A stretch of DNA of 6,448 nt from Candidatus Nanoarchaeia archaeon (GTDB lineage Archaea; Nanoarchaeota; Nanoarchaeia; SCGC-AAA011-G17; JAFCDX01): positions 5,517 to 11,964 of the forward strand of contig JAQUND010000013.1 in assembly GCA_028717785.1 (NCBI GenBank). Direction: 5' to 3'. The position numbers were made by a program, and so were the translations under genes. Below, in pieces: positions 1 through 5,546 of the stretch (its first letter is position 1; each line of letters begins with the position of its first letter). The notes beneath the pieces are model-generated. The model ran no database searches, was not told the DNA's origin, and saw only the letters and a list, made by a program, of their open reading frames with translations.

Positions 1-1570
1 TTGAACGAGCAATATCTAAAGGATTACACACCACTTTACCTGTATCAATTACATGCAATTTGTCAATAGAATTAATAGAATTGTTCAATTTTTCACTATC
101 CAACAAAACATCGATCACTCCTATAGCTTTTAAATCAACACCCAACATTTTGCCAAGTGATGGTCGTCTAAAATCCATATTTAACAAAATCACCTTCTTA
201 TAAGACGAACAACTATATGCTAAATTAGTAGCTATAGTAGATTTTCCCTCACCAGGCTGTGTGCTAGTAATAAGCACAACTGCTGAACCATCTGCCAATT
301 TAAAATTCAAACTCGTTTGTACAAGCCGCATAGCTTCAGCCTGCATTGAATTCGCATCATTCTTAGCAAAAAACATGTGCTTTATACTTTCATGATACGG
401 TATAGTACCCAATACGTTATATCCAAGCGTCTTTTTAATTTCATCTATTGAATGCGGGAGACCCTTTAAGAACTCTATACCAAATAATAATGATAACCCT
501 AATGAAATACCAAACATAAAGGCGAGCACCACTAAGACTTTCTTTCGCGGTACTATAGGCTTAATGTTTGGTACAGCAGGTTCTATGATTTTAGCGCTCC
601 CAATCTTAGCAGCTTCTTGTATTTTATATTCTTCGAATTTAGAAAGTAACCCAGTATAAATTTCATTAGAAATCTGTTGTTCTCTTAATAAACTTACAAG
701 TTGTGCTTCAATGATCGGAGCATTCTTCATCAAACCTTTTTGTACTAAAAGTTGTTGTTCAAGTGCAATCTTTTTTGCATTCAAACCTGCTATAACATTG
801 TCAATCTGCTCCAAAGATGCAATACGCATAGAATATTGGGGATCGTTTGATGAATTTTTCTCGCCCAACTTTCCATTGTAAAACTTCTGTTGATTTAAAG
901 CTGCATTCAGTTCGCTGATAGTTCTGATAAATTCAAGATTCAAACTTGAATATGCAGTAATATTTACTTCAGTCTCTTTATCGAGAGACATAATCTTTGT
1001 TTTTTCTTTGAATGCTACAAGATTTTGTTCTGCTTCTTCGACTTTTAACTTCTGTTCTACTAATTGATTTTTTATGAACTCTTTTGCAGTACTAATCATT
1101 TCTTGATTCATTTGTTGATTCTTCTCAACAAACACAGTCATCAATGTATTAACAAATAAAGCAGCAGTATCTGCATTTTGACTCTTACACTTTGCTTCTA
1201 TAAGATTAGTGTTCCTGACTAAATTGAAGCTGAACCTTTTTAAGAGGTCTTCAGGTTGCATTATTCCTTCTTCACTTGTCAAGCCCAAGATACTGATTAC
1301 TCTGTTTAGAATAGGACGTGTCTTAAGTATTTCCATTTGAGTAGTCAATGGGTCAGATTTTCCCAGTGAACTTAGCATGATGTCTTCCAATGGTGAACCA
1401 TTGTTCATAAGACTCATATTGTCTTGTGATATAAGCAGTTTTCCGTTTGACTCATAAACTTTAGGAATGAGAAAACAAGCAGCTATACCAATAAGCGTAC
1501 ATATCACAGTAGAAAGGATAAGCTTCCATTTGTGTTTTAATACAATATTGAGATAATCAATAAATGTCAT
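1..1570 (-). CDS. Wzc-like polysaccharide co-polymerase / BY-kinase-like protein, C-terminus cut by window edge
   Basis: I translated this gene by hand: 523 codons from ATG at 1570, open to the edge, so the end of the kinase domain and any tyrosine-rich tail are missing. Residues 17-35 are a first membrane segment, 45-110 match the Wzz/co-polymerase region, about 150-310 are Glu/Gln/Lys-rich helices likely to form a periplasmic coiled coil, and 344-364 are a second membrane segment after the proline-rich PIVPRKK. A cytoplasmic P-loop domain follows, with Walker A TSTQPGEGKST (K443) and a Walker A'-like LLNMDFRRP (464-469). Known role of the family: with an SLBB partner it sets chain length and drives export of capsule or exopolysaccharide, cycling through tyrosine phosphorylation. 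Odd points: the first Walker A' aspartate is Asn464, and the ExxRxxR oligomerisation motif reads EAMRLVQ (412-418). The start follows the SLBB gene by 11 bases, with AAAGGA just upstream, so the two are in one operon. Confidence 0.9.
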   Translation of the reverse strand, partial: MTFIDYLNIVLKHKWKLILSTVICTLIGIAACFLIPKVYESNGKLLISQDNMSLMNNGSPLEDIMLSSLGKSDPLTTQMEILKTRPILNRVISILGLTSEEGIMQPEDLLKRFSFNLVRNTNLIEAKCKSQNADTAALFVNTLMTVFVEKNQQMNQEMISTAKEFIKNQLVEQKLKVEEAEQNLVAFKEKTKIMSLDKETEVNITAYSSLNLEFIRTISELNAALNQQKFYNGKLGEKNSSNDPQYSMRIASLEQIDNVIAGLNAKKIALEQQLLVQKGLMKNAPIIEAQLVSLLREQQISNEIYTGLLSKFEEYKIQEAAKIGSAKIIEPAVPNIKPIVPRKKVLVVLAFMFGISLGLSLLFGIEFLKGLPHSIDEIKKTLGYNVLGTIPYHESIKHMFFAKNDANSMQAEAMRLVQTSLNFKLADGSAVVLITSTQPGEGKSTIATNLAYSCSSYKKVILLNMDFRRPSLGKMLGVDLKAIGVIDVLLDSEKLNNSINSIDKLHVIDTGKVVCNPLDIARS

Positions 1571-1581
1571 TTCCTGTTCCT

Positions 1582-2742
1582 TTACTTTGAAAGATTGATT
1601 AATGCAGCTATTATAGATGCAGTGCTACCGACTACATTTATAAGAGGAGACCATGTTTTTATCCATTTTGATTCAGAAGATTCAGGTACCATTATCATAT
1701 CACCGGGTTGTATTTCTTTTATATCTCTGATTTGATAATTAGTGCCACATGAAGTTAAGATTCTTATATTTGATTTATCAGCAGATTTTGCAAAACCACC
1801 TGCTTTCTTTATATAGCCTTTTAATGTCAAGTTTTTCTGGAACTTTACACTTGTAGGGTTGACTACATATCCATTTATATATACAAACGAATCTGTTTTA
1901 GGAATTTCTATAATATCAGAATCATTTAGTACTTGGTTTGTATCAGCATAAAATGTTTTATATGTAGATGATAAGTTTTTTAGGCCTGCTGAAACTTCAG
2001 TTCTGGGTGATTGGGTTTGTTCGATTTTTATTTTTCTATGTATACATATTTTTGACATATTTGCAGCAGGAAGTAATTTAATAGATGATAAGACATCTTT
2101 TAAAATAGTTTCACCATGTTTTATAGAATAAAAACCGGGATTTTCTGTTTCTCCTTTAATTTGGACCATATAGGGTATACGTTTTGATTTAAGTTCAGGA
2201 ACAATAATAAAATCATTATTTTCGATCATAGTTGAATCATATTTTGAAGATGAAACTTTTTTAGTAATACCATTTCTTATGAGATTTATATGTGTAGTGT
2301 CTGCTGTAGGACTTAAAGTAAAGAGACTTAATAGATCTTTTAAAGTTTCATTTTCTTTAATTGAGAGTTTATTTGTATTATTAAGAACATCTCCAATAAC
2401 AGTTGCATATTTTAAAGGATAGTCCATGAAAATTTGCGTTCCGGGTTTTACTAATGGGTTTTGAGTCAGATCATTCTTAAAAATGTATTTTAGAATGTCA
2501 ATGTTTTGATCATCGACAAGTATATTTCTATTTAAATCTTCAATTTTAAATGTATCTACAGCTAATTTAATACAATCAAGAACTCTGTAAGCTGGAGGTA
2601 CGTAATATACGCCTGGTTTCAAATTGCTTCCATTTAATGAAACTGGGAAGTCGCCAGTATATGTTCTGGTAGTTATTTGATTGGGCATTTGAGAAAACAG
2701 AATCGAGTATGAAATTATAATAAAAAGCGATAAAAATTTCAT
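1582..2742 (-). CDS. SLBB-domain polysaccharide export protein (Wza-type role)
   Basis: A 386-residue secreted protein. Residues 1-17 are a signal peptide with a hydrophobic core (FLSLFIIISYSILF). There is no lipobox cysteine, unlike Wza. Four segments share the SLBB/beta-grasp pattern 'V.I.G....PG.Y.....TL.D.I': about 34-61 (LNGSNLKPGVYYVPP), 113-141 (VIGDVLNNTNKLSI), 191-221 (IKGETENPGFYSI) and 286-317 (INGYVVNPTSV, ending KKAGGF). PGDMIMVPE (346-354) is the usual closing strand. After W360, a hydrophobic stretch (366-384) could be a C-terminal membrane helix. The family forms the outer-membrane or periplasmic conduit that works with Wzc, which matches the gene directly downstream. AAGGA lies 5 bases before the ATG, and the preceding gene ends 14 bases upstream. 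The family call is firm. Whether it makes the outer-membrane pore itself is not shown. Confidence 0.85.
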   Translation of the reverse strand: MKFLSLFIIISYSILFSQMPNQITTRTYTGDFPVSLNGSNLKPGVYYVPPAYRVLDCIKLAVDTFKIEDLNRNILVDDQNIDILKYIFKNDLTQNPLVKPGTQIFMDYPLKYATVIGDVLNNTNKLSIKENETLKDLLSLFTLSPTADTTHINLIRNGITKKVSSSKYDSTMIENNDFIIVPELKSKRIPYMVQIKGETENPGFYSIKHGETILKDVLSSIKLLPAANMSKICIHRKIKIEQTQSPRTEVSAGLKNLSSTYKTFYADTNQVLNDSDIIEIPKTDSFVYINGYVVNPTSVKFQKNLTLKGYIKKAGGFAKSADKSNIRILTSCGTNYQIRDIKEIQPGDMIMVPESSESKWIKTWSPLINVVGSTASIIAALINLSK

Positions 2743-2756
2743 ATTAGTCCTTAATG

Positions 2757-3107
2757 TTAGTGTAAATATTTAATAAAAATGTTATGTTCTTTTAATTTTG
2801 TTTTTATTTTGTCAATAAGATCTTGAGCGATTGTTGCTTCTGTGTCTAAAAACAATATTTTAATTGTGTTTGTCTTTTGAGAATAAGCAACAATATCAAA
2901 AGATTTGATGATTTTTTCGATATCAATGCGTATCTGTTTTAGTTTTTTTAATTTTGTTTTTAAAACAATACAACAACAAATAGAACAACAATCAGGTTGT
3001 TTCTTTTTAAAGAGTGATCGTTTTTCTTCTATACTTTTAATTTCGAAAAACGCATCTTCAGTATAAAATCCAAACCTGTCTTTAGTTTTAGTGTTTGATT
3101 TTAACAT
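2757..3107 (-). CDS. Small Cys-rich protein resembling a degenerate GGDEF domain; first gene of polysaccharide operon
   Basis: A 116-residue protein that I do not recognise by name. Two stretches line up by eye with the GGDEF fold: AFFEIKSIEEKRSLFKKK (19-36) resembles the 'F...l..E..Rs.r' helix, and 60-105 follow the 'I...D.VA......I.ILF.DT....A.....KI' pattern, with SQKTN where the GGDEF loop would be. If that is right, the cyclase site is gone and it could only bind a nucleotide or protein. A cysteine cluster, DCCSICCC (39-46; C40, C41, C44, C45, C46), sits where a core beta strand is expected, so metal binding or a membrane-facing strand is possible. There is no signal peptide. AAGGA lies 9 bases before the ATG and touches the 3' arm of the conserved leader stem. 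The SLBB gene starts 14 bases after the stop, which suggests a regulatory role in polysaccharide export. The coding call is firm; the fold is tentative. Confidence 0.7.
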   Translation of the reverse strand: MLKSNTKTKDRFGFYTEDAFFEIKSIEEKRSLFKKKQPDCCSICCCIVLKTKLKKLKQIRIDIEKIIKSFDIVAYSQKTNTIKILFLDTEATIAQDLIDKIKTKLKEHNIFIKYLH

Positions 3108-3116
3108 AAGACATTT

Positions 3117-3121
3117 TCCTT
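3117..3121 (-). promoter_or_regulatory. Ribosome binding site abutting the leader stem
   Basis: AAGGA on the minus strand begins directly after the 3' arm of the leader stem (3122-3129) and is 9 bases from the ATG at 3107. If the stem forms in the RNA, or a protein holds it, access to this site could change, which would make the leader a translational switch. This is inference from spacing only. Confidence 0.5.
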
Positions 3122-3180
3122 TTTAGAAATTGTTTTTATGTTTTCTAAATTAATATCGAGAAAAAATAAAGAACTACCAA
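3122..3180 (-). promoter_or_regulatory. Conserved leader element, copy 1 (before polysaccharide operon)
   Basis: Read on the minus strand, this 59-base element begins TTGGTAGTTC, runs through a T-rich stretch with CTCGATATTAA, and ends in the stem TTTAGAAA / TTTCTAAA (3142-3149 with 3122-3129, 12-base loop). Bases 3147-3180 are identical to 3957-3990 in copy 2. The differences fall in the loop and at one stem pair, where A-T here is G-C in copy 2. It lies 14 bases upstream of the first gene of the operon. The conserved stem with a compensatory change points to a functional RNA hairpin or a protein-bound inverted repeat. It has no U-tract, so it is not a simple terminator. Confidence 0.7.
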
Positions 3181-3191
3181 GCCTTATTTTG

Positions 3192-3197
3192 ATTATA
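3192..3197 (-). promoter_or_regulatory. -10-like hexamer for the polysaccharide operon
   Basis: A perfect TATAAT on the minus strand, 11 bases upstream of TTGGTAG. Transcription would start near 3184-3186, so the conserved element would be almost the first part of the RNA. No -35 hexamer is visible at the usual distance (the bases there are A-rich), so an activator or a different -35 preference may apply. In DNA this AT-rich a chance match is possible; the similar placement in copy 2 raises confidence. Confidence 0.45.
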
Positions 3198-3312
3198 AAT
3201 AAATTGTTTTTTAGTTTTTTTTATAGAATCATAATTTAAATGGTTTTAATAATTAATATGAAGCGTCAATTTGTTTCTGATTTTTGCAGACGTTTTTAGT
3301 TTGTATAAAAAA

Positions 3313-3861
3313 TTAATGCATAAGTTGACCCTTTAAATTCATTTTTCCATTACGCATCCATCGAGATATTGTACAAGGTGAAACATTATGTTTTTTAGCT
3401 AATGGAATAAGATCGCCGGCATGTACAAGACGTTCAGAATATTTATTAGGTCCTGGTTTTCGGGCACCTTTTTTATTTAATAAACGTTCTATATAAAATC
3501 CATTTGGAATAGCGTGTACAATTCCATTTCTGTCAATAATATTACCAGGTACCCATCTATAAAACACTCCATGAATTATATTAAGAATTGTAGATTGAGA
3601 AACATTAAATTCTTTTGAGATCTTTGGTGCTGAAACTTTGTTTTTTATAAAGAGAAATCGTATTTTTTGTACTTGTTTTTTTGTAAGTTTTGAATTTCCT
3701 CTAATCATAGTGATACAAGGGATTGTTAAATCATAAATGTGATGTGTTATTGTATTTGTTTGACATTTAAATTTACGCGCTATTGCTTCAATACAATAAC
3801 CTTGTTTATAAAGTTCACGTATTTTTTCTCTGCTTAATCCTCTTGGAGCGTTACTTTTCAT
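3313..3861 (-). CDS. Triple helix-turn-helix DNA-binding protein
   Basis: A 182-residue basic protein with three putative helix-turn-helix units: about 10-42 (KIRELYKQGYCIEAIARKF), 59-97 (KLTKKQVQKIRFLF, then KISKEFNVSQSTILNIIHG) and 147-172 (LAKKHNVSPCTISRWMRNG). The middle unit plus FYRWV closely resembles the DNA-binding repeat often appended to phage and homing HNH endonucleases, but no HNH or other nuclease motif is present. The third resembles excisionase/AlpA-type or transposase-type recognition helices. It is probably a sequence-specific DNA binder, either a regulator or a phage-derived remnant. Start ATG 3861 has CGGGA 8 bases upstream. The gene lies exactly between the two leader copies and carries one in its own 5' region, so it could control itself and the polysaccharide operon. 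That link is inference; the helix-turn-helix call is good. Confidence 0.75.
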   Translation of the reverse strand: MKSNAPRGLSREKIRELYKQGYCIEAIARKFKCQTNTITHHIYDLTIPCITMIRGNSKLTKKQVQKIRFLFIKNKVSAPKISKEFNVSQSTILNIIHGVFYRWVPGNIIDRNGIVHAIPNGFYIERLLNKKGARKPGPNKYSERLVHAGDLIPLAKKHNVSPCTISRWMRNGKMNLKGQLMH

Positions 3862-3930
3862 AATTTTATTCCCGCAAAATTTCGAATATTTTTGAGTAAA
3901 TGTTCCTGATATTTATACTAAAAAAATATT

Positions 3931-3990
3931 TTTGGAAATCGTTTTTTATATTTTCCAAATTAATATCGAGAAAAAATAAAGAACTACCAA
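3931..3990 (-). promoter_or_regulatory. Conserved leader element, copy 2 (before helix-turn-helix gene)
   Basis: This 60-base element has the same orientation and order as copy 1: TTGGTAGTTC, T-rich stretch, CTCGATATTAA, then the stem TTTGGAAA / TTTCCAAA (3952-3959 with 3931-3938, 13-base loop). The stem pair that is A-T in copy 1 is G-C here, so both partners changed together. The element begins 25 bases after the nadD stop. Its 3' end is 69 bases before the helix-turn-helix start, unlike copy 1, where the stem touches the ribosome binding site. A T-run (AATATTTTTTT) follows the stem here but not in copy 1. Confidence 0.7.
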
Positions 3991-4004
3991 ATAATTAATT
4001 ATTT
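3989..4004. repeat. 16-bp perfect AT palindrome
   Basis: Two 8-base arms, AAATAATT and AATTATTT, form a perfect palindrome covering the last bases of leader copy 2 and part of its -10-like hexamer. It could be an operator for the helix-turn-helix gene. It is made only of A and T in AT-rich DNA and copy 1 has no equivalent, so chance is a serious alternative. Confidence 0.3.
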
Positions 4005-4006
4005 TA
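4001..4006 (-). promoter_or_regulatory. -10-like hexamer for the helix-turn-helix gene
   Basis: TAAAAT on the minus strand lies 10 bases upstream of TTGGTAG, matching TATAAT at 11 bases in copy 1. No convincing -35 hexamer is seen; the only candidate is a weak T-rich stretch near 4024-4030. The parallel placement supports transcription starting just before the element in both cases. Confidence 0.35.
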
Positions 4007-4015
4007 ATGTTTTCC

Positions 4016-4891
4016 TTATAAGTATAAAAAGTTTTGAATAATGTATGAATTTACTTCTTCGTCTAAACCTTTAATTGTTTTAGTTTGAGATTTTAAAGCG
4101 TTTCTAATTTGAGTTGAAGATATTTCTATAAGAGGATTTTCAGGTTCAAGGAATATATGAGGAGAATTTAAATACCATTTAATATTTTTTTGAAGTTTTT
4201 CTCCAGTTCTTGGTACTACTACAAATCTTACTAAACGTTCTAATTCTTGATAATTAACCCATTTGTCAAAAGTGTTTGCATTATCTAAACCTATAATGAA
4301 AGAGAACGAATGCGTGTCTTTGTATTTTTTGTCTTCTAAAAGTCTTTTAGCTAAATTGTATGTTTCGCCACTGAATTTGTTGTTTATTTCATAATCAAAC
4401 ACTTTAATTCTTCCATCTAGACGTGATGCTATTCTACACATTTCTAAACGGTGTTCTGGTGACTCCATTTGTTTATTATAAATGTGTTTGAAACACGGCA
4501 TAATATAAACTTCATCGAATATTTTACTGTGATCTAAGACTAGTTTAGCTACTTGAATATGTCCAATAGAAATTGGATCAAATGCACCCCCTAAGATTGC
4601 TACTTGAATTTTTCTTCCAAGACTTTTGTATTGTTTTTTTCTTTTATTTATTTTTTTTAGATTTTCTTTAATTAAATCTTCAATTGACCATTCATTTTCA
4701 TTACATAATTGTATGATTGAAGACAATAAGTCTCCTGATTCTTCTTTAAGACTTTTTATATCAAGATATCTGATTAATTCAAAAGATTCTTTTTGTATGT
4801 CATTTAGTCTTTGTTGTAGTGGTGTTCTTCCAAAGATTTCTAAATATGTCGTATTAATAGTTTTTTGCAATTTTTTAATGCTATCATTCAT
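4016..4891 (-). CDS. nadD: MazG-like domain fused to nicotinate-nucleotide adenylyltransferase
   Basis: A 291-residue fusion. Residues 7-88 look like a MazG-type all-helical NTP pyrophosphohydrolase: ESFEL (35-39), then EESGDLLSSI (50-59), then IxxRxxxY near 81-88, matching the ExxE...ExxD metal-binding pattern. Residues 95-291 are NadD-like, which transfers AMP from ATP to nicotinate mononucleotide in NAD synthesis: GGAFDPISIGH (101-111), MPCFKHIYNK (131-140), SPEHRLEM (144-151), FIIGLDNANTFDKW (198-211), VVVPRTG (224-230) and ISSTQIR (257-263). The NadD part, about 197 residues, is full length. Odd point: the first His of the HxGH motif is Ser108. The start has AAGGG 7 bases upstream. The gene stands alone, with a 154-base gap to the next. 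NadD identity is strong; MazG is likely; whether the fusion links two activities is inference. Phage NAD-salvage enzymes are a possible alternative source. Confidence 0.85.
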   Translation of the reverse strand: MNDSIKKLQKTINTTYLEIFGRTPLQQRLNDIQKESFELIRYLDIKSLKEESGDLLSSIIQLCNENEWSIEDLIKENLKKINKRKKQYKSLGRKIQVAILGGAFDPISIGHIQVAKLVLDHSKIFDEVYIMPCFKHIYNKQMESPEHRLEMCRIASRLDGRIKVFDYEINNKFSGETYNLAKRLLEDKKYKDTHSFSFIIGLDNANTFDKWVNYQELERLVRFVVVPRTGEKLQKNIKWYLNSPHIFLEPENPLIEISSTQIRNALKSQTKTIKGLDEEVNSYIIQNFLYL

Positions 4892-5081
4892 TATTTAACC
4901 CTTTTTATAGTTTATGTTTGTTTAATGTTAGAGTGTTAAAAGCCTTATTAGAATAGTATTATTATTTTTTCTGATTAAAATGTTGTGTTTCACACTATAA
5001 AAATTCTATGAGTGTTTGTTTTCTGATTTCTTGTATTTCTTCAATAGATATAAGCTCGTTCTTTGACATAAGCACTTTAAT
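4892..5081 (-). other. AT-rich leader region of nadD-MazG
   Basis: This is the non-coding stretch between the nadD start and the edge of the GC-rich island; with the island's 3' part it makes up the 323-base gap 4892-5214. It holds the nadD ribosome binding site (AAAAAGGG just upstream of the ATG), a short inverted repeat TGTG-TTT-CACA (4984-4994) and a doubtful 24-codon reading frame (4995-5069). I see no clear promoter, RNA gene or copy of the conserved leader. Confidence 0.5.
4995..5069 (-). CDS. Possible 24-residue reading frame or gene remnant at island edge
   Basis: ATG at 5069 to TAG gives MSKNELISIEEIQEIRKQTL plus four residues. The composition (charged, amphipathic) looks protein-like rather than random. 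It begins 12 bases beyond the island edge and lies in host-like AT-rich DNA. No good ribosome binding site precedes it. It may be a tiny gene, the start of a truncated gene, or chance. I recognise no family. Confidence 0.2.
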   Translation of the reverse strand: MSKNELISIEEIQEIRKQTLIEFL

Positions 5082-5094
5082 CTAACGCCCGGCC
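5082..5094 (+). repeat. Left inverted-repeat-like end of GC-rich island
   Basis: CTAACGCCCGGCC faces the right-hand CAACGCAAGGCC in inverted orientation. The composition changes abruptly here from AT-rich flank to GC-rich DNA. Confidence 0.35.
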
Positions 5095-5214
5095 TTTAAT
5101 GTGGCAGCCGAGCTATTGCCGATAGCGATTGATGCACGTATGCTGTGTGGGGCAACCTGGTAGTGCGCCGCTGAAGCATAGACTGGGTAACCTTGCCAGG
5201 TGTAAGATATTGCT

Positions 5215-5472
5215 TCACTGTTCTTGCCTCACATTGTATACTAAATTTGTTGTAGGTTGTTGACGAGCGCACTCCTTAGTGTCCGCCCGCCGATCCCAAA
5301 CTTTCGCTAACTCATCCAATGTCCAAAAATCCCAAAAAGAATTATCCAAATCAAGAAAGCAACATCTTGCTCCGTAACTGTACTTTTGATGCTGCGTATA
5401 CCATCTTTTACTTACCTTGGGTTGTCTACCGCATATAGGACAAGGAAGCAGCTTTGTATTTTCGGCAGGCAT
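5215..5472 (-). CDS. Lar-like phage-type zinc-ribbon protein
   Basis: An 85-residue protein starting at ATG 5472. The frame is open further upstream, to ATG 5532, but AAGGA 6 bases before 5472 and the family-typical opening MPAENTKLLPCPICG favour the shorter start. CPICG (11-15), a second cysteine pair C37-C38, WTLDELAKVWDRRA (50-63) and the closing W-x-R-R pattern match the small Lar-like proteins common in prophages ('LkPCPFCGg ... C ... eA...WNRR'). Lar of the Rac prophage relieves type I restriction; most relatives are untested, so a role here is inference. The second metal site is irregular: adjacent cysteines instead of CxxC. The tail from 64 to 85 is longer than usual. The gene lies in a patch much richer in G+C than its surroundings, supporting transfer from a phage or cassette. 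Confidence 0.6.
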   Translation of the reverse strand: MPAENTKLLPCPICGRQPKVSKRWYTQHQKYSYGARCCFLDLDNSFWDFWTLDELAKVWDRRADTKECARQQPTTNLVYNVRQEQ

Positions 5473-5478
5473 ACAATA

Positions 5479-5483
5479 TCCTT
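5479..5483 (-). promoter_or_regulatory. Ribosome binding site setting the Lar-like start
   Basis: AAGGA on the minus strand, 6 bases before ATG 5472. It fixes that start rather than the longer open frame beginning at 5532, which has no such site. Confidence 0.65.
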
Positions 5484-5546
5484 TCTTTGCGCTCGGCAAT
5501 TGACTACAACGTCTACACAAAGGCTGATGCACCGCTTTGGCATTTT

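Noticed and set aside
3922..3959. Leader stem copy 2 plus T-run as an intrinsic terminator
   Set aside because: The stem is only 8 bp and mostly A-T with a 13-base loop, and copy 1 has a ribosome binding site instead of a T-run, so termination is not the shared function.
4626..4898. Open frame on the plus strand rich in Phe, Ser and Leu
   Set aside because: It lies opposite the well-supported MazG-NadD gene, and its composition is what the reverse of a Lys/Glu-rich AT-rich gene gives.
5100..5220. tRNA or tmRNA-like GC-rich segment
   Set aside because: Stretches such as GGGCAACCTGGTAG look RNA-like, but I could not fold a cloverleaf, acceptor stem or T-loop on either strand.
5082..5229. Frame of nearly 50 codons after the Lar-like stop (minus strand), ending at TAG 5082-5084
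   Set aside because: It has no start codon before the protein-like stretch and no recognisable motif. A frameshifted extension of the Lar-like gene is possible but unsupported.
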